A stretch of 64,000 bases of DNA from positions 558,001-622,000 of the forward strand of contig BPKE01000002.1 of assembly GCA_026004975.1 (NCBI GenBank). The letters run 5' to 3'. Numbering within the stretch: the stretch's first letter is position 1; the number at the start of each line of letters is the position of its first letter. This document shows positions 32,999 through 42,148 of the stretch, piece after piece. Both the position numbers and the translations under genes were made by a program. Source of the DNA: Gammaproteobacteria bacterium. Its GTDB lineage: Bacteria > Pseudomonadota > Gammaproteobacteria > HTCC5015. Below the pieces are notes generated by a model that did not search any database, was not told the origin of the DNA, and was given only the letters and a program-made list of their open reading frames with translations.

Positions 32999-35900
32999 TC
33001 AGAAGTTCGTCGCCTTGCGGTCGCAGAACACCCGTTCTTCGAAGCGCTCGGCCGGCATCGGCTTGTACAAATAAAAGCCTTGCACCCAGTCGCAACCGCG
33101 GCTCTTGAGGAAGGCGAGCTGCTCGGCGGTTTCCACGCCCTCGGCGATCAGCCGCAGGCGCAGCGCCTTGGCCAGGGCGATGATCGAATCGACGAAGATC
33201 GGATCGCCGTCCTCGGCGCCGATGTCGTTGACGAAACTGCGGTCGATCTTGAGCGTGGTGATCGGGAAGCGGCGCAGGTAGTTGAGCGAAGCGTGCCCCG
33301 TCCCGAAATCGTCCACCGCCAGGCCGATGCGGTGCCGGCGCAGGGTCTGGAGCAGGGGGATCACCGCCTCGGGGTTCTTCATGATGGCGCTTTCGGTGAT
33401 CTCCAGCTCCAACTGTTCCGGCGGCAGGCCGGTTTTCTGTAAGACGCCGAGAACGACATAAGGGAAATCGGGGTCCTCGAGCTGCCGGCCGGAAATGTTC
33501 ACGGACAGCACCAGGCGCGGCAATCCCTTGCGGTTCCACTCGGCCACTTGCCGGCAGGCTTCGTTCAACACCCACTCGCCGAGGCGGACGATGAGACCGG
33601 TTTCCTCGGCGACCGGAATGAACTCGGCGGGCGACACCATGCCCCTTTGGGGATGGATCCAACGCACCAGCGCCTCCACGCCGACCACGTCGCCCTCTTC
33701 CAACGACACCTGGGGCTGGAAATGCAGCGAGAACTCGCCGCGATCGAGGGCCGAGCGCAGTTCGGCGTCGAGCTGCATGCGCCGGATCATGCGCGCTTCC
33801 ATGGTCGGCTCATAGAAGCAGAAGCTGTTGCGCTTTTCCTTGGCCTGGAACATCGCGGTGTCGGCGTAGCGCAACAGCGTGTCCGCATCGCGGGCGTCGT
33901 GCGGCGCCAGCGCGATGCCGATGCTGGCGGTGACCCAGACCTGCTGTCCCTCGAGCTCATAGGGTCTGGCCAAGGCCTGGCCCAGTTTCACGGCCACGCG
34001 GGCGACGGCCTCGGTTCCGGGCATGTCGGTGAGCAGAACGGTGAACTCGTCGCCGCCGAGCCGCGCGATCAGATCGCCGGCGCGCAGCGCGCCGCGCAGG
34101 CGCTGCGCGACGGCCTGGATCAACAGGTCACCGGCCGCATGGCCCATGCCGTCGTTGACCAGTTTGAAGCGGTCGAGGTCGACGAACAGCACGGCGGTCA
34201 GCGCGCCGTCGTCCGCGGTGGCGAGCGCTTCGCTCAGGGCTTCCATGAAATGCCGCCGGTTGGGCAAACCGGTCAGGGTGTCGTGGTAAGCCAAGTGGCG
34301 GATGTGCTTCTCCGCCCAGCCGGCCTCGAGCAGGCGCGCGATGCGTTGGCGAAGCACGGCCAGGTTCAAGGGCTTGGGAATGAAGTCGCTGGCGCCGGAC
34401 GAGAACGCCTGGTCGATGGCGGCCTCGTCGTCCAGGGCGGTGATCATGAGGATCGGCAGATGCTTGATGTCCGCCCGTTCGCGCAGCCGGCGGCAGACGG
34501 CGAAGCCGTCCAGGCCGGGCAAGAGCGCGTCCAGCAGGATCAGGTCCGGGGTCCGCTCGGCGCAGGCGGCCAGGGCCGCCTCGCCGTCGGCGCACTCGAC
34601 GACCCGGTAGCCGTCCTGCTCGAGCACGCTGCGCAAGCCGATCCGCGTGCTGCGATCGTCGTCCACCACCAGCACGGTGGCCTCTTGACCCCAGGGCGTA
34701 CCGGCGGCGCCGGCGGCGTGCCTCTGCAGACGGCGCAGCTCCGCCTCGAGCAAGGGCCGTGTTGCGGCGGCGGCGCGTTCGACCGCCCCCAGCCGTTCGC
34801 CCACGTCGCCGCCGTTCTCGCTCTCGCGCTCGAGCGCCTCGCAGGCCCAGGCGAGGGCGACGGCGCCGAAGTGGCGGCTGGCCCCGCGCAGGGTGTGCGC
34901 CGTGCGGCGCAACAAGGGCCCATCGCCGCGCTCGGCGGCGTGGCGCAAGGCCTGCAGGTGGAGCTGCAGGTCTTCCAGGTAGACTTCGATCATCTGCGCG
35001 CAGGCGGCGGCGCCGACTTCGGCGCCCAAGGCCTCCAGCACGGCTCGATCGAACGCGACGTCCCCGGAATCCGTCCCGGCGGCGCTCGCCTCCCCCGCCG
35101 CCTCCGCGTCGAGGGCGTACCACCGCGCCAGCGTCCGCGCCAGTTCGGCCCGCTTGAAGGGCTTGCACAACACCGCGTCCATGCCCGCCGCCAGGCAGCG
35201 TTCGACGTCCTCGGGGCGGTTGTTGGCGGTGATCGCGATCAAGGGCGTACGGCGGCCGGCGCCTTCCCGGGCCCGCCACTCGGCGGCCACCCGGTAGCCG
35301 TCCATGCCGGGCATCTGGATGTCCAGCAACACGGCGTCATAGCGGCGGTCGCCAAAGCGCGCCAGGGCCTGCGCGCCGGACTCGGCGAGCTCCACGCGGC
35401 AACCGAGTTTTTCGAGCAATCCCTTGGTCACCAGGCGGTTGGTGGCGTTGTCGTCGACGACGAGCACCGCGAGGCCGTCGCGCAGGACAGGTTCCGGGGC
35501 GGGGGCGTCGGCGACGGCGTCCACCGGCGCGCGGCCGGCCTCGAACGGCAGCTCGAACCAGAAGCAACTGCCCTGCCCCGGCCGGCTCTCGACCCCGATC
35601 ACTCCGCCCATGCTTTCGACCAGCTGGCGGCTGATCGCCAGCCCGAGGCCGGTGCCGCCGAAGCGTCGGGCGGTGGAGTTGTCGGCCTGGGTGAATGGCT
35701 GGAAGATGCGCTCGCAATTGGCGGCGTCGATGCCGATGCCGGTGTCGCGCACCTCGAAGCGCAGGCGCAGGACCGCGTCGGCGACCGGCACGACGCGCAG
35801 CTCGACGCGCCCGCGTTCGGTGAACTTGATGGCGTTGCCGACGAGGTTGAACAGCACCTGGCGCAGGCGCACCGCATCCCCCCGCAGCCAAGCGGGCGCC

Positions 35901-37066
35901 GCCGGGTCCACGGCCAGATCCAGGCGGATGCCCTTGGCCTCCGCGCGCGGCGCGAGCAAGGCGGCCACGTCGTCGAGCAAGGCGGCCAGATCGAAATCGA
36001 CGCGTTCCGGCGCCTGCTTGCCCGACTCGAACTTGGAGAAGTCGAGAATGTCGCCGATCAGCCCCAGCAAATCTTCCGCGGAGCGCTGCGCGACGCGCAG
36101 GTAATGGCGCTGGCGGTCGTCGAGCTCGGGGCCGTCGAGCAGCTCGAGCACGCCGAGGATACCGTTGAGTGGTGTGCGCAACTCGTGCGTGACATTGGCG
36201 GCGAACTGGCCCTTGAGCCGTGCCGCTTCCAGCGCCTGGTCCCGCGCTTCGCGCAAGGCCTGGGCTCGGGCGGCGAGCACGTCCATCATGGCGTTGAAAG
36301 CGGCGCTCATTTCGACGATGTCACGCGGCCCGGCGAGCGGTGCGCGCACGCTTTCGTCGCCCTGCCTGGCACGGTGCATGATGTCCGCGAGCTCGCCCAG
36401 CGGGCGGGTCAGCCGACGGGTGATGAGCACCAGCGCGGTGAGCAGCAGGACGGCGAGCGCCGTCGCGATCGCCAGATTGCCCCACAGGAAGGCCGCGGCC
36501 ATCCGGCGCAGCCCGGACTTGCTCAACCACAGCGCCACGTAGCCCAGGTGTTGCGGCGTGGCTGCCGAACCGAAATCGCCCTCGGCCGGTTCGCTGTACA
36601 CCGCCATCAGGTAGCGCCAATGGCGCTCACCCTGCTCCAGCAGCACCGCGCCGGGACCGGGCGGCGGCCGCGGCGGCTCGAGCGCCTCGGTTTCGCCGTC
36701 GACGAGCAGCGGCCGGCCGTCCTGCAGGTACAGGGCGACGCCGAGCACGTCGGGCGTATCACGCAGCCACTCGAGCGTGTCGCGGGCGTTCTCGGCGCTC
36801 CCGTAGAGCAAGGCCAGAACGCTCTGCCGCGCCAGCGCCCGGGTCAGTTGCTGTCCCTCTTCGACCAGCCGGGCCTCGATGCGGGCGCTGCCGAAGCTGT
36901 AGGTGGCGTAGGCGATGCCGCCGGCCAGGGCGAGCATGCCCAGGGCGAAAGCGATGACCAACTGCGCCCGGAAACCCAGGGCGGCGAAGCGCTTCAGCGG
37001 TCGGCTCAGCAAGGCGATGTCGATCGTTTTCATGCGGCGGTCCTTGCCGGGATCCTGCGCCCTCAT
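32999..37066 (-). CDS. Hybrid sensor: HK-REC-HPt-REC-GGDEF-EAL
   Basis: A ~1355-residue membrane signalling protein. Numbering is from the inner Met at 37033 (1344 residues). TM helices at 23-46 and 178-204 flank a periplasmic sensor region. HAMP ~205-255; HisKA with His283 (THELRTPLN); HATPase ~385-498; REC1 with Asp571; HPt with His713 (AHTLRGAS); REC2 with Asp835; GGDEF at 993-997 with an RAGD inhibitory site; EAL at 1120-1122 in VEALVRW, followed by EITESAI, VDDFGTGHASL and AEGVE. All key residues are intact, so one chain carries a full phosphorelay plus c-di-GMP synthesis and breakdown modules. The ATG at 37066 overlaps the binding-protein stop as ATGA; the ATG at 37033 has a better ribosome site (AAGGA). 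Confidence 0.92.
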   Translation of the reverse strand: MRAQDPGKDRRMKTIDIALLSRPLKRFAALGFRAQLVIAFALGMLALAGGIAYATYSFGSARIEARLVEEGQQLTRALARQSVLALLYGSAENARDTLEWLRDTPDVLGVALYLQDGRPLLVDGETEALEPPRPPPGPGAVLLEQGERHWRYLMAVYSEPAEGDFGSAATPQHLGYVALWLSKSGLRRMAAAFLWGNLAIATALAVLLLTALVLITRRLTRPLGELADIMHRARQGDESVRAPLAGPRDIVEMSAAFNAMMDVLAARAQALREARDQALEAARLKGQFAANVTHELRTPLNGILGVLELLDGPELDDRQRHYLRVAQRSAEDLLGLIGDILDFSKFESGKQAPERVDFDLAALLDDVAALLAPRAEAKGIRLDLAVDPAAPAWLRGDAVRLRQVLFNLVGNAIKFTERGRVELRVVPVADAVLRLRFEVRDTGIGIDAANCERIFQPFTQADNSTARRFGGTGLGLAISRQLVESMGGVIGVESRPGQGSCFWFELPFEAGRAPVDAVADAPAPEPVLRDGLAVLVVDDNATNRLVTKGLLEKLGCRVELAESGAQALARFGDRRYDAVLLDIQMPGMDGYRVAAEWRAREGAGRRTPLIAITANNRPEDVERCLAAGMDAVLCKPFKRAELARTLARWYALDAEAAGEASAAGTDSGDVAFDRAVLEALGAEVGAAACAQMIEVYLEDLQLHLQALRHAAERGDGPLLRRTAHTLRGASRHFGAVALAWACEALERESENGGDVGERLGAVERAAAATRPLLEAELRRLQRHAAGAAGTPWGQEATVLVVDDDRSTRIGLRSVLEQDGYRVVECADGEAALAACAERTPDLILLDALLPGLDGFAVCRRLRERADIKHLPILMITALDDEAAIDQAFSSGASDFIPKPLNLAVLRQRIARLLEAGWAEKHIRHLAYHDTLTGLPNRRHFMEALSEALATADDGALTAVLFVDLDRFKLVNDGMGHAAGDLLIQAVAQRLRGALRAGDLIARLGGDEFTVLLTDMPGTEAVARVAVKLGQALARPYELEGQQVWVTASIGIALAPHDARDADTLLRYADTAMFQAKEKRNSFCFYEPTMEARMIRRMQLDAELRSALDRGEFSLHFQPQVSLEEGDVVGVEALVRWIHPQRGMVSPAEFIPVAEETGLIVRLGEWVLNEACRQVAEWNRKGLPRLVLSVNISGRQLEDPDFPYVVLGVLQKTGLPPEQLELEITESAIMKNPEAVIPLLQTLRRHRIGLAVDDFGTGHASLNYLRRFPITTLKIDRSFVNDIGAEDGDPIFVDSIIALAKALRLRLIAEGVETAEQLAFLKSRGCDWVQGFYLYKPMPAERFEERVFCDRKATNF

Positions 37067-37980
37067 CGCTGCGGAAACACCAGATCGAAGCTTTCCCGAC
37101 GACGGGCGAGGTCCAGCCCCAGATGGTCGGCACTGCGCAGATTGACGGCCACCAGCACGTCGCTTAGCGGCTGCACGCCGACGGGCTTTACCCCGCCCTG
37201 GGCCTCCAGCGCCTCGCGGGCCAAGCGGCCCAAGCGCCGGCCCATGGCCCGGTAGTCCGGATACAAGGCGAACAGCGCACCGCGCTGCACATGTGACGGC
37301 ACCGAGGAGAACAGCACGAAGTTCTGCCGCCAGGCCGCCTTGAGCAGTTCGGCGAGCAGCGTGCTCTCGGCCGCCACCGGGTCCTGCGGCACCCACACCG
37401 CGTCTTCCGGACCCAGCGGCCGGTCGAGCCATTCACGGTAGCGCTCGGCGGCCCGGTAGAGATCCTCGGCGGCCTCGACGTGCAAGGCCAAGCCGTGCGC
37501 CGCGGCCGCACGGCGCGCAAACGGCATCAGCCAACCGCTCACCGCCGGCCGGTGCAGGACCCAAACCCGCTTCACCCCGGGCGCCAGTTCGCGCAACAAG
37601 GCGAACAACCGATCCGGGTCCGGCGCCAAGGCGACGCCGCCGAACACGCGGCATTCCAAGCCTTCCGGGCTGAGCACCGCGCCGACGATGAAGTGCACCC
37701 CCGGCGCGGTCCCGCACAGGCCGCCGTCCCCGCCGAGCGCGACCACCACTTTCGGCAGCGCCCGACGCAAAGCCTCGCGCAGGTCCCCGGCCTCGTCCGA
37801 ACCCTGCACCAAGCGCAAGGCCGGTTCGGGCAAGGCGCCGTCGATCCCTTCGAGGATTTGTTCGAAGGCGTCGAGGTAGGCGCCTCGCACCGCGGGATGG
37901 ACGACGACGACCCCCCCGGCCGCCGAGGTTTCGGCGGCCAGTGCCAGAGCGAACATCGCCGCGTTGAACAGACGGCGCAT
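37063..37980 (-). CDS. Periplasmic ABC-type substrate-binding-like protein
   Basis: A 305-residue secreted protein with a signal peptide (LFNAAMFALALAAETSAAG) and a two-lobe periplasmic binding-protein fold of the kind called ABC_sub_bind. GVVVVHPAVRGAYLDAFEQILEGI opens lobe 1; VVALGGDGG, RVWVLHRPAVSGWL, AVWVPQDPVAAE and VLFSSVPSHVQRGALFALYPDYRAMGRRLGRLAREALE follow the family pattern. No permease or ATPase genes are nearby. Instead the gene is sandwiched between a TonB receptor and a large hybrid sensor, with which it shares an ATGA overlap. It probably presents a ligand to the sensor's periplasmic region rather than feeding a transporter; that role is inferred. GGGGAGGG precedes the ATG at 37980. 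Confidence 0.82.
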   Translation of the reverse strand: MRRLFNAAMFALALAAETSAAGGVVVVHPAVRGAYLDAFEQILEGIDGALPEPALRLVQGSDEAGDLREALRRALPKVVVALGGDGGLCGTAPGVHFIVGAVLSPEGLECRVFGGVALAPDPDRLFALLRELAPGVKRVWVLHRPAVSGWLMPFARRAAAAHGLALHVEAAEDLYRAAERYREWLDRPLGPEDAVWVPQDPVAAESTLLAELLKAAWRQNFVLFSSVPSHVQRGALFALYPDYRAMGRRLGRLAREALEAQGGVKPVGVQPLSDVLVAVNLRSADHLGLDLARRRESFDLVFPQR

Positions 37981-38011
37981 CGGTGGCCCTCCCCTTCCCT
38001 GGGCGGCGGCT

Positions 38012-40156
38012 TTACCAGCGCTTGTCGATGCCCACGCGCAACCAGCGACCATGCAAGGGCAGGTCACCGGGAATCTGGCCGGGCGCCGGCGACGGCTCGA
38101 GCTGGCGGCGGTCGAAGAGATTCTGGATCGACACGATCAGCGTCAGCCCGCCGGAAAGCGGCTTGCGCAAGGCCAGGTCCACGTCGCTGTAATCCGGCAC
38201 CGGCGGCCGCGGATCGTCCGGCGCCCGCCGGCGGTCGGCGACGTGGTTGAGCTGGACGTCGAGCTCCACGCCCGAGGCGAAGCGCCCGTCGAAGCGCAGG
38301 TAGAACTGCCAGCCGGGCGCATCGGCGACCTGCGCCCCGGTAAAGGCGTCTTCGCTGTTTTGCCAGGCGACGTTGGCGCGCAAGCGCCACGACTCGCTCA
38401 CGCGCCAGCTCACCTCGGCCTCCAAGCCGTGGCCGTCGATCCGGCCGGCGTTCTGGGCGGTCTGGGTGAACGCCGGCGGCGGATCCTGGACGAACCGGAT
38501 CACGTCGCGCATGCGGTAACCGAACGCATTGACGCTGCCTTGCCAGCGACCGTCGGGCGCGACATGGTGATAAGCGAGTTCGAGGGTGTCGATGGTCTCC
38601 GGTTCCAGGTCGGGATTGCCGACCACCACGGGGTTGTTCATGTTGTAGAGCTCGACGAAGGACGGGGCACGGAACGCCCGCCCATACAGCAACTTCACCG
38701 TACCGGCGTGCGTGGCCTGCCAGACCAGCGCCAGGCGAGGGTTGACGGTGTCGCCGAAATCGGAGTAGCGGTCGTAACGCAGCCCGGCGGTCAAATCCCA
38801 GTCCGGCGCCAGGTTCCACTCGTCCTGCAGGTAGGCATAGGCCAAGCGCCGCTCGACATCGGGCAGAAACACATAGGGCGTGCCGGTCACCACGGTCAGG
38901 CGACCGTCGACCACCGCCTCGCTGCCGTCCAAGATCCCCGGGCCGAAATTCTTTCGTTCACTGGCGGTGAGCTCCAACTGCTCGCCGCCCGCGCCGAGGG
39001 TCACGACATGGCGCCCGCCTTCGTAAACCCATTGGGCGCGCAGGCGCCGGTGGTTCTCGGCCACGCCGGGGGCGCCGATCACGCCGTCCGTGAACCACAC
39101 CAGGCCGCCTCCGGGTGTCCCGATGTTGCCGTCGGCGCCGACGGGCAGCACGCTGTCCGGAGGGAACAACCACAAGCGTGTTTGGTGCTCGACGTCGAAC
39201 ACGCTGGCGTCCACGCGCAACCGCCCGGCGGCCCAGCGGCGTTCGCTGTCGTAACCCGCCTGGAGGGTGACGCGCCGGGCGCGCCCTTCCCCGAAGGGAT
39301 CCAGGGCCTGCGCTGCGCCCGCGCCGGTGCCGACGTCCTCGCGCCCCTGGAAACCCGCCCGCAGGCGCCAGTGCGGGCGTTCCAGAACCAGCCGCAATTC
39401 CTGCGAACGCCCGTCCAGACGCACCCGACCCGGCGCCTGCGACGCGTTGGTGCCGAGCAACTCGTCGAACAGGCTCTGCGCGTCCCGGGCGATGCGCTCG
39501 CGCGTGCCGTCCGACTCCAGGTATTCCAGGCTCAGGCGCCCTCGCCAGGCGCCCACCTGGAAGCCCTCGCCCAGGGCGGCGTAACGGGTGTCGAACCCGC
39601 CGGCCCAAAGCGACACGCCGTCGCGGCCGTCTTCCGCGGCGGACACGGTGTGCACATGGATCACCCCGGCGAAGGCATCGGCGCCGTACAGGGCCGAACC
39701 GGGGCCGCGGATGATCTCGATGCGTTCGATCGCCGCCACCGGCATGCGGCCCCACACTTGCCCACGGTCCCCGACGTAGGCATGCGTGACCGGTTCTCCA
39801 TCCACCAACAGCAAAACCTGAGGATTGAAGCGGGTGCGGATGCCACGAAACAAATAAATCGGCCCGTACCCTGCTGCGGAGATCGAGGCGTGCAAACCGG
39901 GGACCGTTTCGAGCGCTTCCTCGAGCGTCAACACCCCCATCGCCGTGAGGTCGTCTCGGGTGAGCACCGTGGCCACCGCCGGCGCCGCGGCCACGGCCTG
40001 GCGGCGGCCGGTCGCGATCGACACGAATTCCTCGTCGCCGAAGCCCAGGTCCAAGCCGAGGTCCGCGAGCGACAAACCGGGTTGCGCCGCGGCCGGCACC
40101 GCGCCGGCGACGAAAACCACCCAGGCGAAGGCGAGCGCATGAAGCACAATGCGCAT
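38012..40156 (-). CDS. TonB-dependent outer-membrane receptor of the sensor operon
   Basis: A 714-residue TonB-dependent receptor. The start at 40156 gives a signal peptide (IVLHALAFAWVVFVAGAVPAAAQ). The plug domain (~40-170) shows PAVATVLTRDDLTAMGVLTLEEALETVPG, LFRGIRTRFNPQVLLLVDGEP and IEIIRGPGSALYGADAFAGVIHV, the last a hallmark of these receptors. The remainder is a beta barrel with FRAPSFVELY and NPDLEPETIDTLEL, ending in VGIDKRW with a terminal aromatic residue. It is most like vitamin B12/ferric-siderophore class receptors. It is followed 31 bases later by the binding-protein gene and then the hybrid sensor, so ligand entry may be linked to c-di-GMP signalling. The ligand is unknown. 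Confidence 0.92.
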   Translation of the reverse strand: MRIVLHALAFAWVVFVAGAVPAAAQPGLSLADLGLDLGFGDEEFVSIATGRRQAVAAAPAVATVLTRDDLTAMGVLTLEEALETVPGLHASISAAGYGPIYLFRGIRTRFNPQVLLLVDGEPVTHAYVGDRGQVWGRMPVAAIERIEIIRGPGSALYGADAFAGVIHVHTVSAAEDGRDGVSLWAGGFDTRYAALGEGFQVGAWRGRLSLEYLESDGTRERIARDAQSLFDELLGTNASQAPGRVRLDGRSQELRLVLERPHWRLRAGFQGREDVGTGAGAAQALDPFGEGRARRVTLQAGYDSERRWAAGRLRVDASVFDVEHQTRLWLFPPDSVLPVGADGNIGTPGGGLVWFTDGVIGAPGVAENHRRLRAQWVYEGGRHVVTLGAGGEQLELTASERKNFGPGILDGSEAVVDGRLTVVTGTPYVFLPDVERRLAYAYLQDEWNLAPDWDLTAGLRYDRYSDFGDTVNPRLALVWQATHAGTVKLLYGRAFRAPSFVELYNMNNPVVVGNPDLEPETIDTLELAYHHVAPDGRWQGSVNAFGYRMRDVIRFVQDPPPAFTQTAQNAGRIDGHGLEAEVSWRVSESWRLRANVAWQNSEDAFTGAQVADAPGWQFYLRFDGRFASGVELDVQLNHVADRRRAPDDPRPPVPDYSDVDLALRKPLSGGLTLIVSIQNLFDRRQLEPSPAPGQIPGDLPLHGRWLRVGIDKRW

Positions 40157-40186
40157 AAACGACGTCCTGTCCTGCTCCCAGGGTGG

Positions 40187-40192
40187 GTTATA
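40187..40192 (-). promoter_or_regulatory. Candidate -10 box for the TonB receptor operon
   Basis: TATAAC on the minus strand (five of six consensus bases), 31 bases before the receptor start. The -35 region is weak, so an activator may be needed. Confidence 0.35.
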
Positions 40193-40212
40193 TCGGTCAT
40201 CCGTTTTGTTTC

Positions 40213-40239
40213 TTGACAAGCGGATCTGCGGGATATATC
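40213..40239 (+). promoter_or_regulatory. Candidate sigma-70 promoter for the YeiH operon
   Basis: A perfect -35 TTGACA (40213-40218) is followed 15 bases later by TATATC (40234-40239); a TATCCA at 17 bases spacing is an alternative -10. Transcription would start about 28 bases before the first micro-gene at 40274. Confidence 0.5.
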
Positions 40240-40273
40240 CACGGGCATCGCGAACCATCCGGGGAAACGCACG

Positions 40274-40414
40274 ATGGAATCGCCCGTTTCCGAACGACGA
40301 GAAGCCGCCGAACCCTGGGCGCCGTGGGAGTCGCGGCTGTGCTGGCTCAGCGTGGCGATCGGGCTGGCCGGCCTGGTGATCCTGGGCGCCCTGGTCAACC
40401 TGTTCCTGCTGTGA
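40274..40414 (+). CDS. 46-residue single-span membrane micro-protein
   Basis: A small open frame: a charged N-terminus (MESPVSERREAAEPW) followed by one transmembrane helix, LCWLSVAIGLAGLVILGALV, ending FLL. CCGGGGA lies upstream as a possible ribosome site. It is preceded by a TTGACA-type promoter and overlaps the next small gene by four bases (GTGA), with the YeiH-type transporter following. The gene order suggests a small subunit or assembly factor of that transporter. I do not recognise the family, and the evidence for translation is position plus composition. Confidence 0.5.
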   Translation: MESPVSERREAAEPWAPWESRLCWLSVAIGLAGLVILGALVNLFLL

Positions 40415-40644
40415 TCGTCACGCTGCACCACGACGGCGAGGCCTGGTGGGTCGAGGTGGCCGGCACACGCCTGGCGGCCGCAGAGCTCGACGCCCTCGAC
40501 CGCCTGATCCTCGAGCATCTGCGCCGCCTGCCGGCCGAGCGACGCCCGCGCAGCGTGGTGCTGCGCGCCGGGGCGGGCTTCCTGCCGCGGCGGCTGCGCC
40601 AATACGCCGACCACTATATGGAGCGAAGACTGGAGCCAGTGTAG
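40411..40644 (+). CDS. 77-residue hypothetical protein between micro-gene and YeiH transporter
   Basis: A soluble 77-residue protein starting at a GTG that overlaps the upstream stop codon. The sequence VTLHHDGEAWWVEVAGTRLAAAELDALDRLILEHLRRL reads as two strands plus an amphipathic helix. The C-terminus is basic (RRPRSVVLRAG, PRRLRQYADHYMERRL). The family is not recognised. Its frame is open upstream to 40183, but the coupling with the 46-residue gene makes the GTG start more natural. It ends 15 bases before the transporter start and is probably its cytoplasmic partner; this is inference from gene order. Confidence 0.5.
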   Translation: MIVTLHHDGEAWWVEVAGTRLAAAELDALDRLILEHLRRLPAERRPRSVVLRAGAGFLPRRLRQYADHYMERRLEPV

Positions 40645-40659
40645 AGGGGAGGCAGCCGT

Positions 40660-42138
40660 ATGCACACGCCTGAAGCCTCGACCGAGGGCCCGAAGGCGGG
40701 CCCCGCCTGGTTGCGCAGCGAAGACTGGTGGGCCTTGTGGCTGGGGCTCGCCCTGCTGCTGCTCGCACTCGTCGCCGCCTTCGGCTGGAATCCCTATGCC
40801 TGGGCCGTACGGCCGCGCATCTGGACCTGGGGCAGCTTCTCTTGGCAGACGGCCTTGGCGGTGCGCGGCGAAGGCTGGCACCCGCTGGCCGCGCTCGCCG
40901 TGAACTACGCCGTGCTGACCGCCTTGCTCGGCGCCGGCGCGGCCTGCATGGGCTACCGTCTCGGCCGCTTCCTCGCCGCGTGGACGGCGATCTTCCTGCT
41001 GACCTGGAGCTGCTGGATCCTCGGGCACGAAGCGCACCTGGCCGCGCACGTGAACGAGTTCGAACGTTACGGCATCGAATTCGGCCTGTCGCTGGGGGGC
41101 GGCGCCGCCTACCTGCTCGCCCTGCTGGTCGGCCTGCTCATCGGCAACGCCGTGCGCCCCCTGGCCGCGTTCCTGCGCGAGGCGGCCAAGCCCGAGTGGT
41201 TCATCAAGGCGGCGATCGTCTGCCTGGGGGTGAAGATCGGTCTGCAGTCCATCGAGGCCGCCGGCTTCGCCTTCGAACTGGCGCTGGCCGGGGCCTGCGC
41301 GACCTTCGTCGCCTACCTGCTGTTCTGGCCGCTGATCTACGCCCTGGCGCGGCGCGTGTTCGGCTTTCGCCGCGACGCCTCGGCGGTGCTCGCCTCCGGG
41401 CTGTCGATCTGCGGCGTGTCGGCGGCGATCGCCACCGCCGGCGCCATCCGCGCCCGGCCCAGCTTGCCGGTGGTGGTGTCGGTGCTGGTGGTGGTGTTCG
41501 CCATGATCGAGCTGATCGTCCTGCCGCCGCTCTACGCCCATCTGGCGCCCGATGCGCCGATCGTCAACGGCGCGGCGATGGGCATGACGGTGAAGACCGA
41601 CGGCGCGGATGCCGCGGCCGGTGCCATTCTCGACGAGTTGATGCGCAGTCGAGCCGCCGAGCGCGGCATCCACTGGCAGGAAGGCTGGATCCTGACCGCG
41701 GCGGTGATGACCAAGATCTGGATCGACATGTTCATCGGCGTATGGGCCTTCGTGCTCGCCTGGTTGTGGCTGCGGCACGTCGAAGGCAGCCCATACGAGC
41801 AACGCATCCCCTTGCGGGAAATCTGGAACCGCTTTCCCAAGTTCGTGCTCGGCTACTTTCTCGCCTGGGGGGTGTACCTGGCCATCGGCCAGTCCGACAG
41901 CGCCTGGTCGGCCGCCGCCCAGGCCGGCGCCGCGCCGGTCGCCGGCGAGTTGCGCAAGTTCCTGTTCATGGCGACCTTCCTCGGCATCGGCCTGATCACC
42001 GACTTCCGGGAGTTGCGCGGCATGGGGCGCATGGCCTTGTTGTACGCCACCGGGCTGGTGTTCATCGTCGCGCCCATCGCCTACGCCGTCGCCTGGGTGT
42101 TCCATCGCGGCATGCTGCCACCGGCGGCGACCGGCTGA
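40660..42138 (+). CDS. YeiH-family (putative sulfate exporter) membrane protein
   Basis: A 492-residue integral membrane protein of the YeiH/Cons_hypoth698 family, annotated elsewhere as putative sulfate exporters with little direct proof. It is longer than the usual ~340 residues: an extra ~130-residue N-terminal part adds several helices before the conserved core. The core shows FIKAAIVCLGVKIGLQSI, ASGLSICGVSAAIATAGAIRAR, VVVSVLVVVFAMIELIVLPPL, the Asp-rich loop VKTDGADAAAGAI, VMTKIWIDMFIGVWAFVLAWLW and FPKFVLGYFLAW, all family features. GGGGAGG precedes the ATG at 40660. It is the third gene after two micro-genes and converges on the KAS III gene. Substrate unknown. Confidence 0.85.
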   Translation: MHTPEASTEGPKAGPAWLRSEDWWALWLGLALLLLALVAAFGWNPYAWAVRPRIWTWGSFSWQTALAVRGEGWHPLAALAVNYAVLTALLGAGAACMGYRLGRFLAAWTAIFLLTWSCWILGHEAHLAAHVNEFERYGIEFGLSLGGGAAYLLALLVGLLIGNAVRPLAAFLREAAKPEWFIKAAIVCLGVKIGLQSIEAAGFAFELALAGACATFVAYLLFWPLIYALARRVFGFRRDASAVLASGLSICGVSAAIATAGAIRARPSLPVVVSVLVVVFAMIELIVLPPLYAHLAPDAPIVNGAAMGMTVKTDGADAAAGAILDELMRSRAAERGIHWQEGWILTAAVMTKIWIDMFIGVWAFVLAWLWLRHVEGSPYEQRIPLREIWNRFPKFVLGYFLAWGVYLAIGQSDSAWSAAAQAGAAPVAGELRKFLFMATFLGIGLITDFRELRGMGRMALLYATGLVFIVAPIAYAVAWVFHRGMLPPAATG

Positions 42139-42148
42139 GGGCGCCGCT

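Noticed and set aside
33548-37255. 1235-codon open frame opposite the hybrid sensor gene
   Set aside because: Same antisense effect of GC-rich codons; no motifs, while the minus strand has all catalytic residues of six domains.
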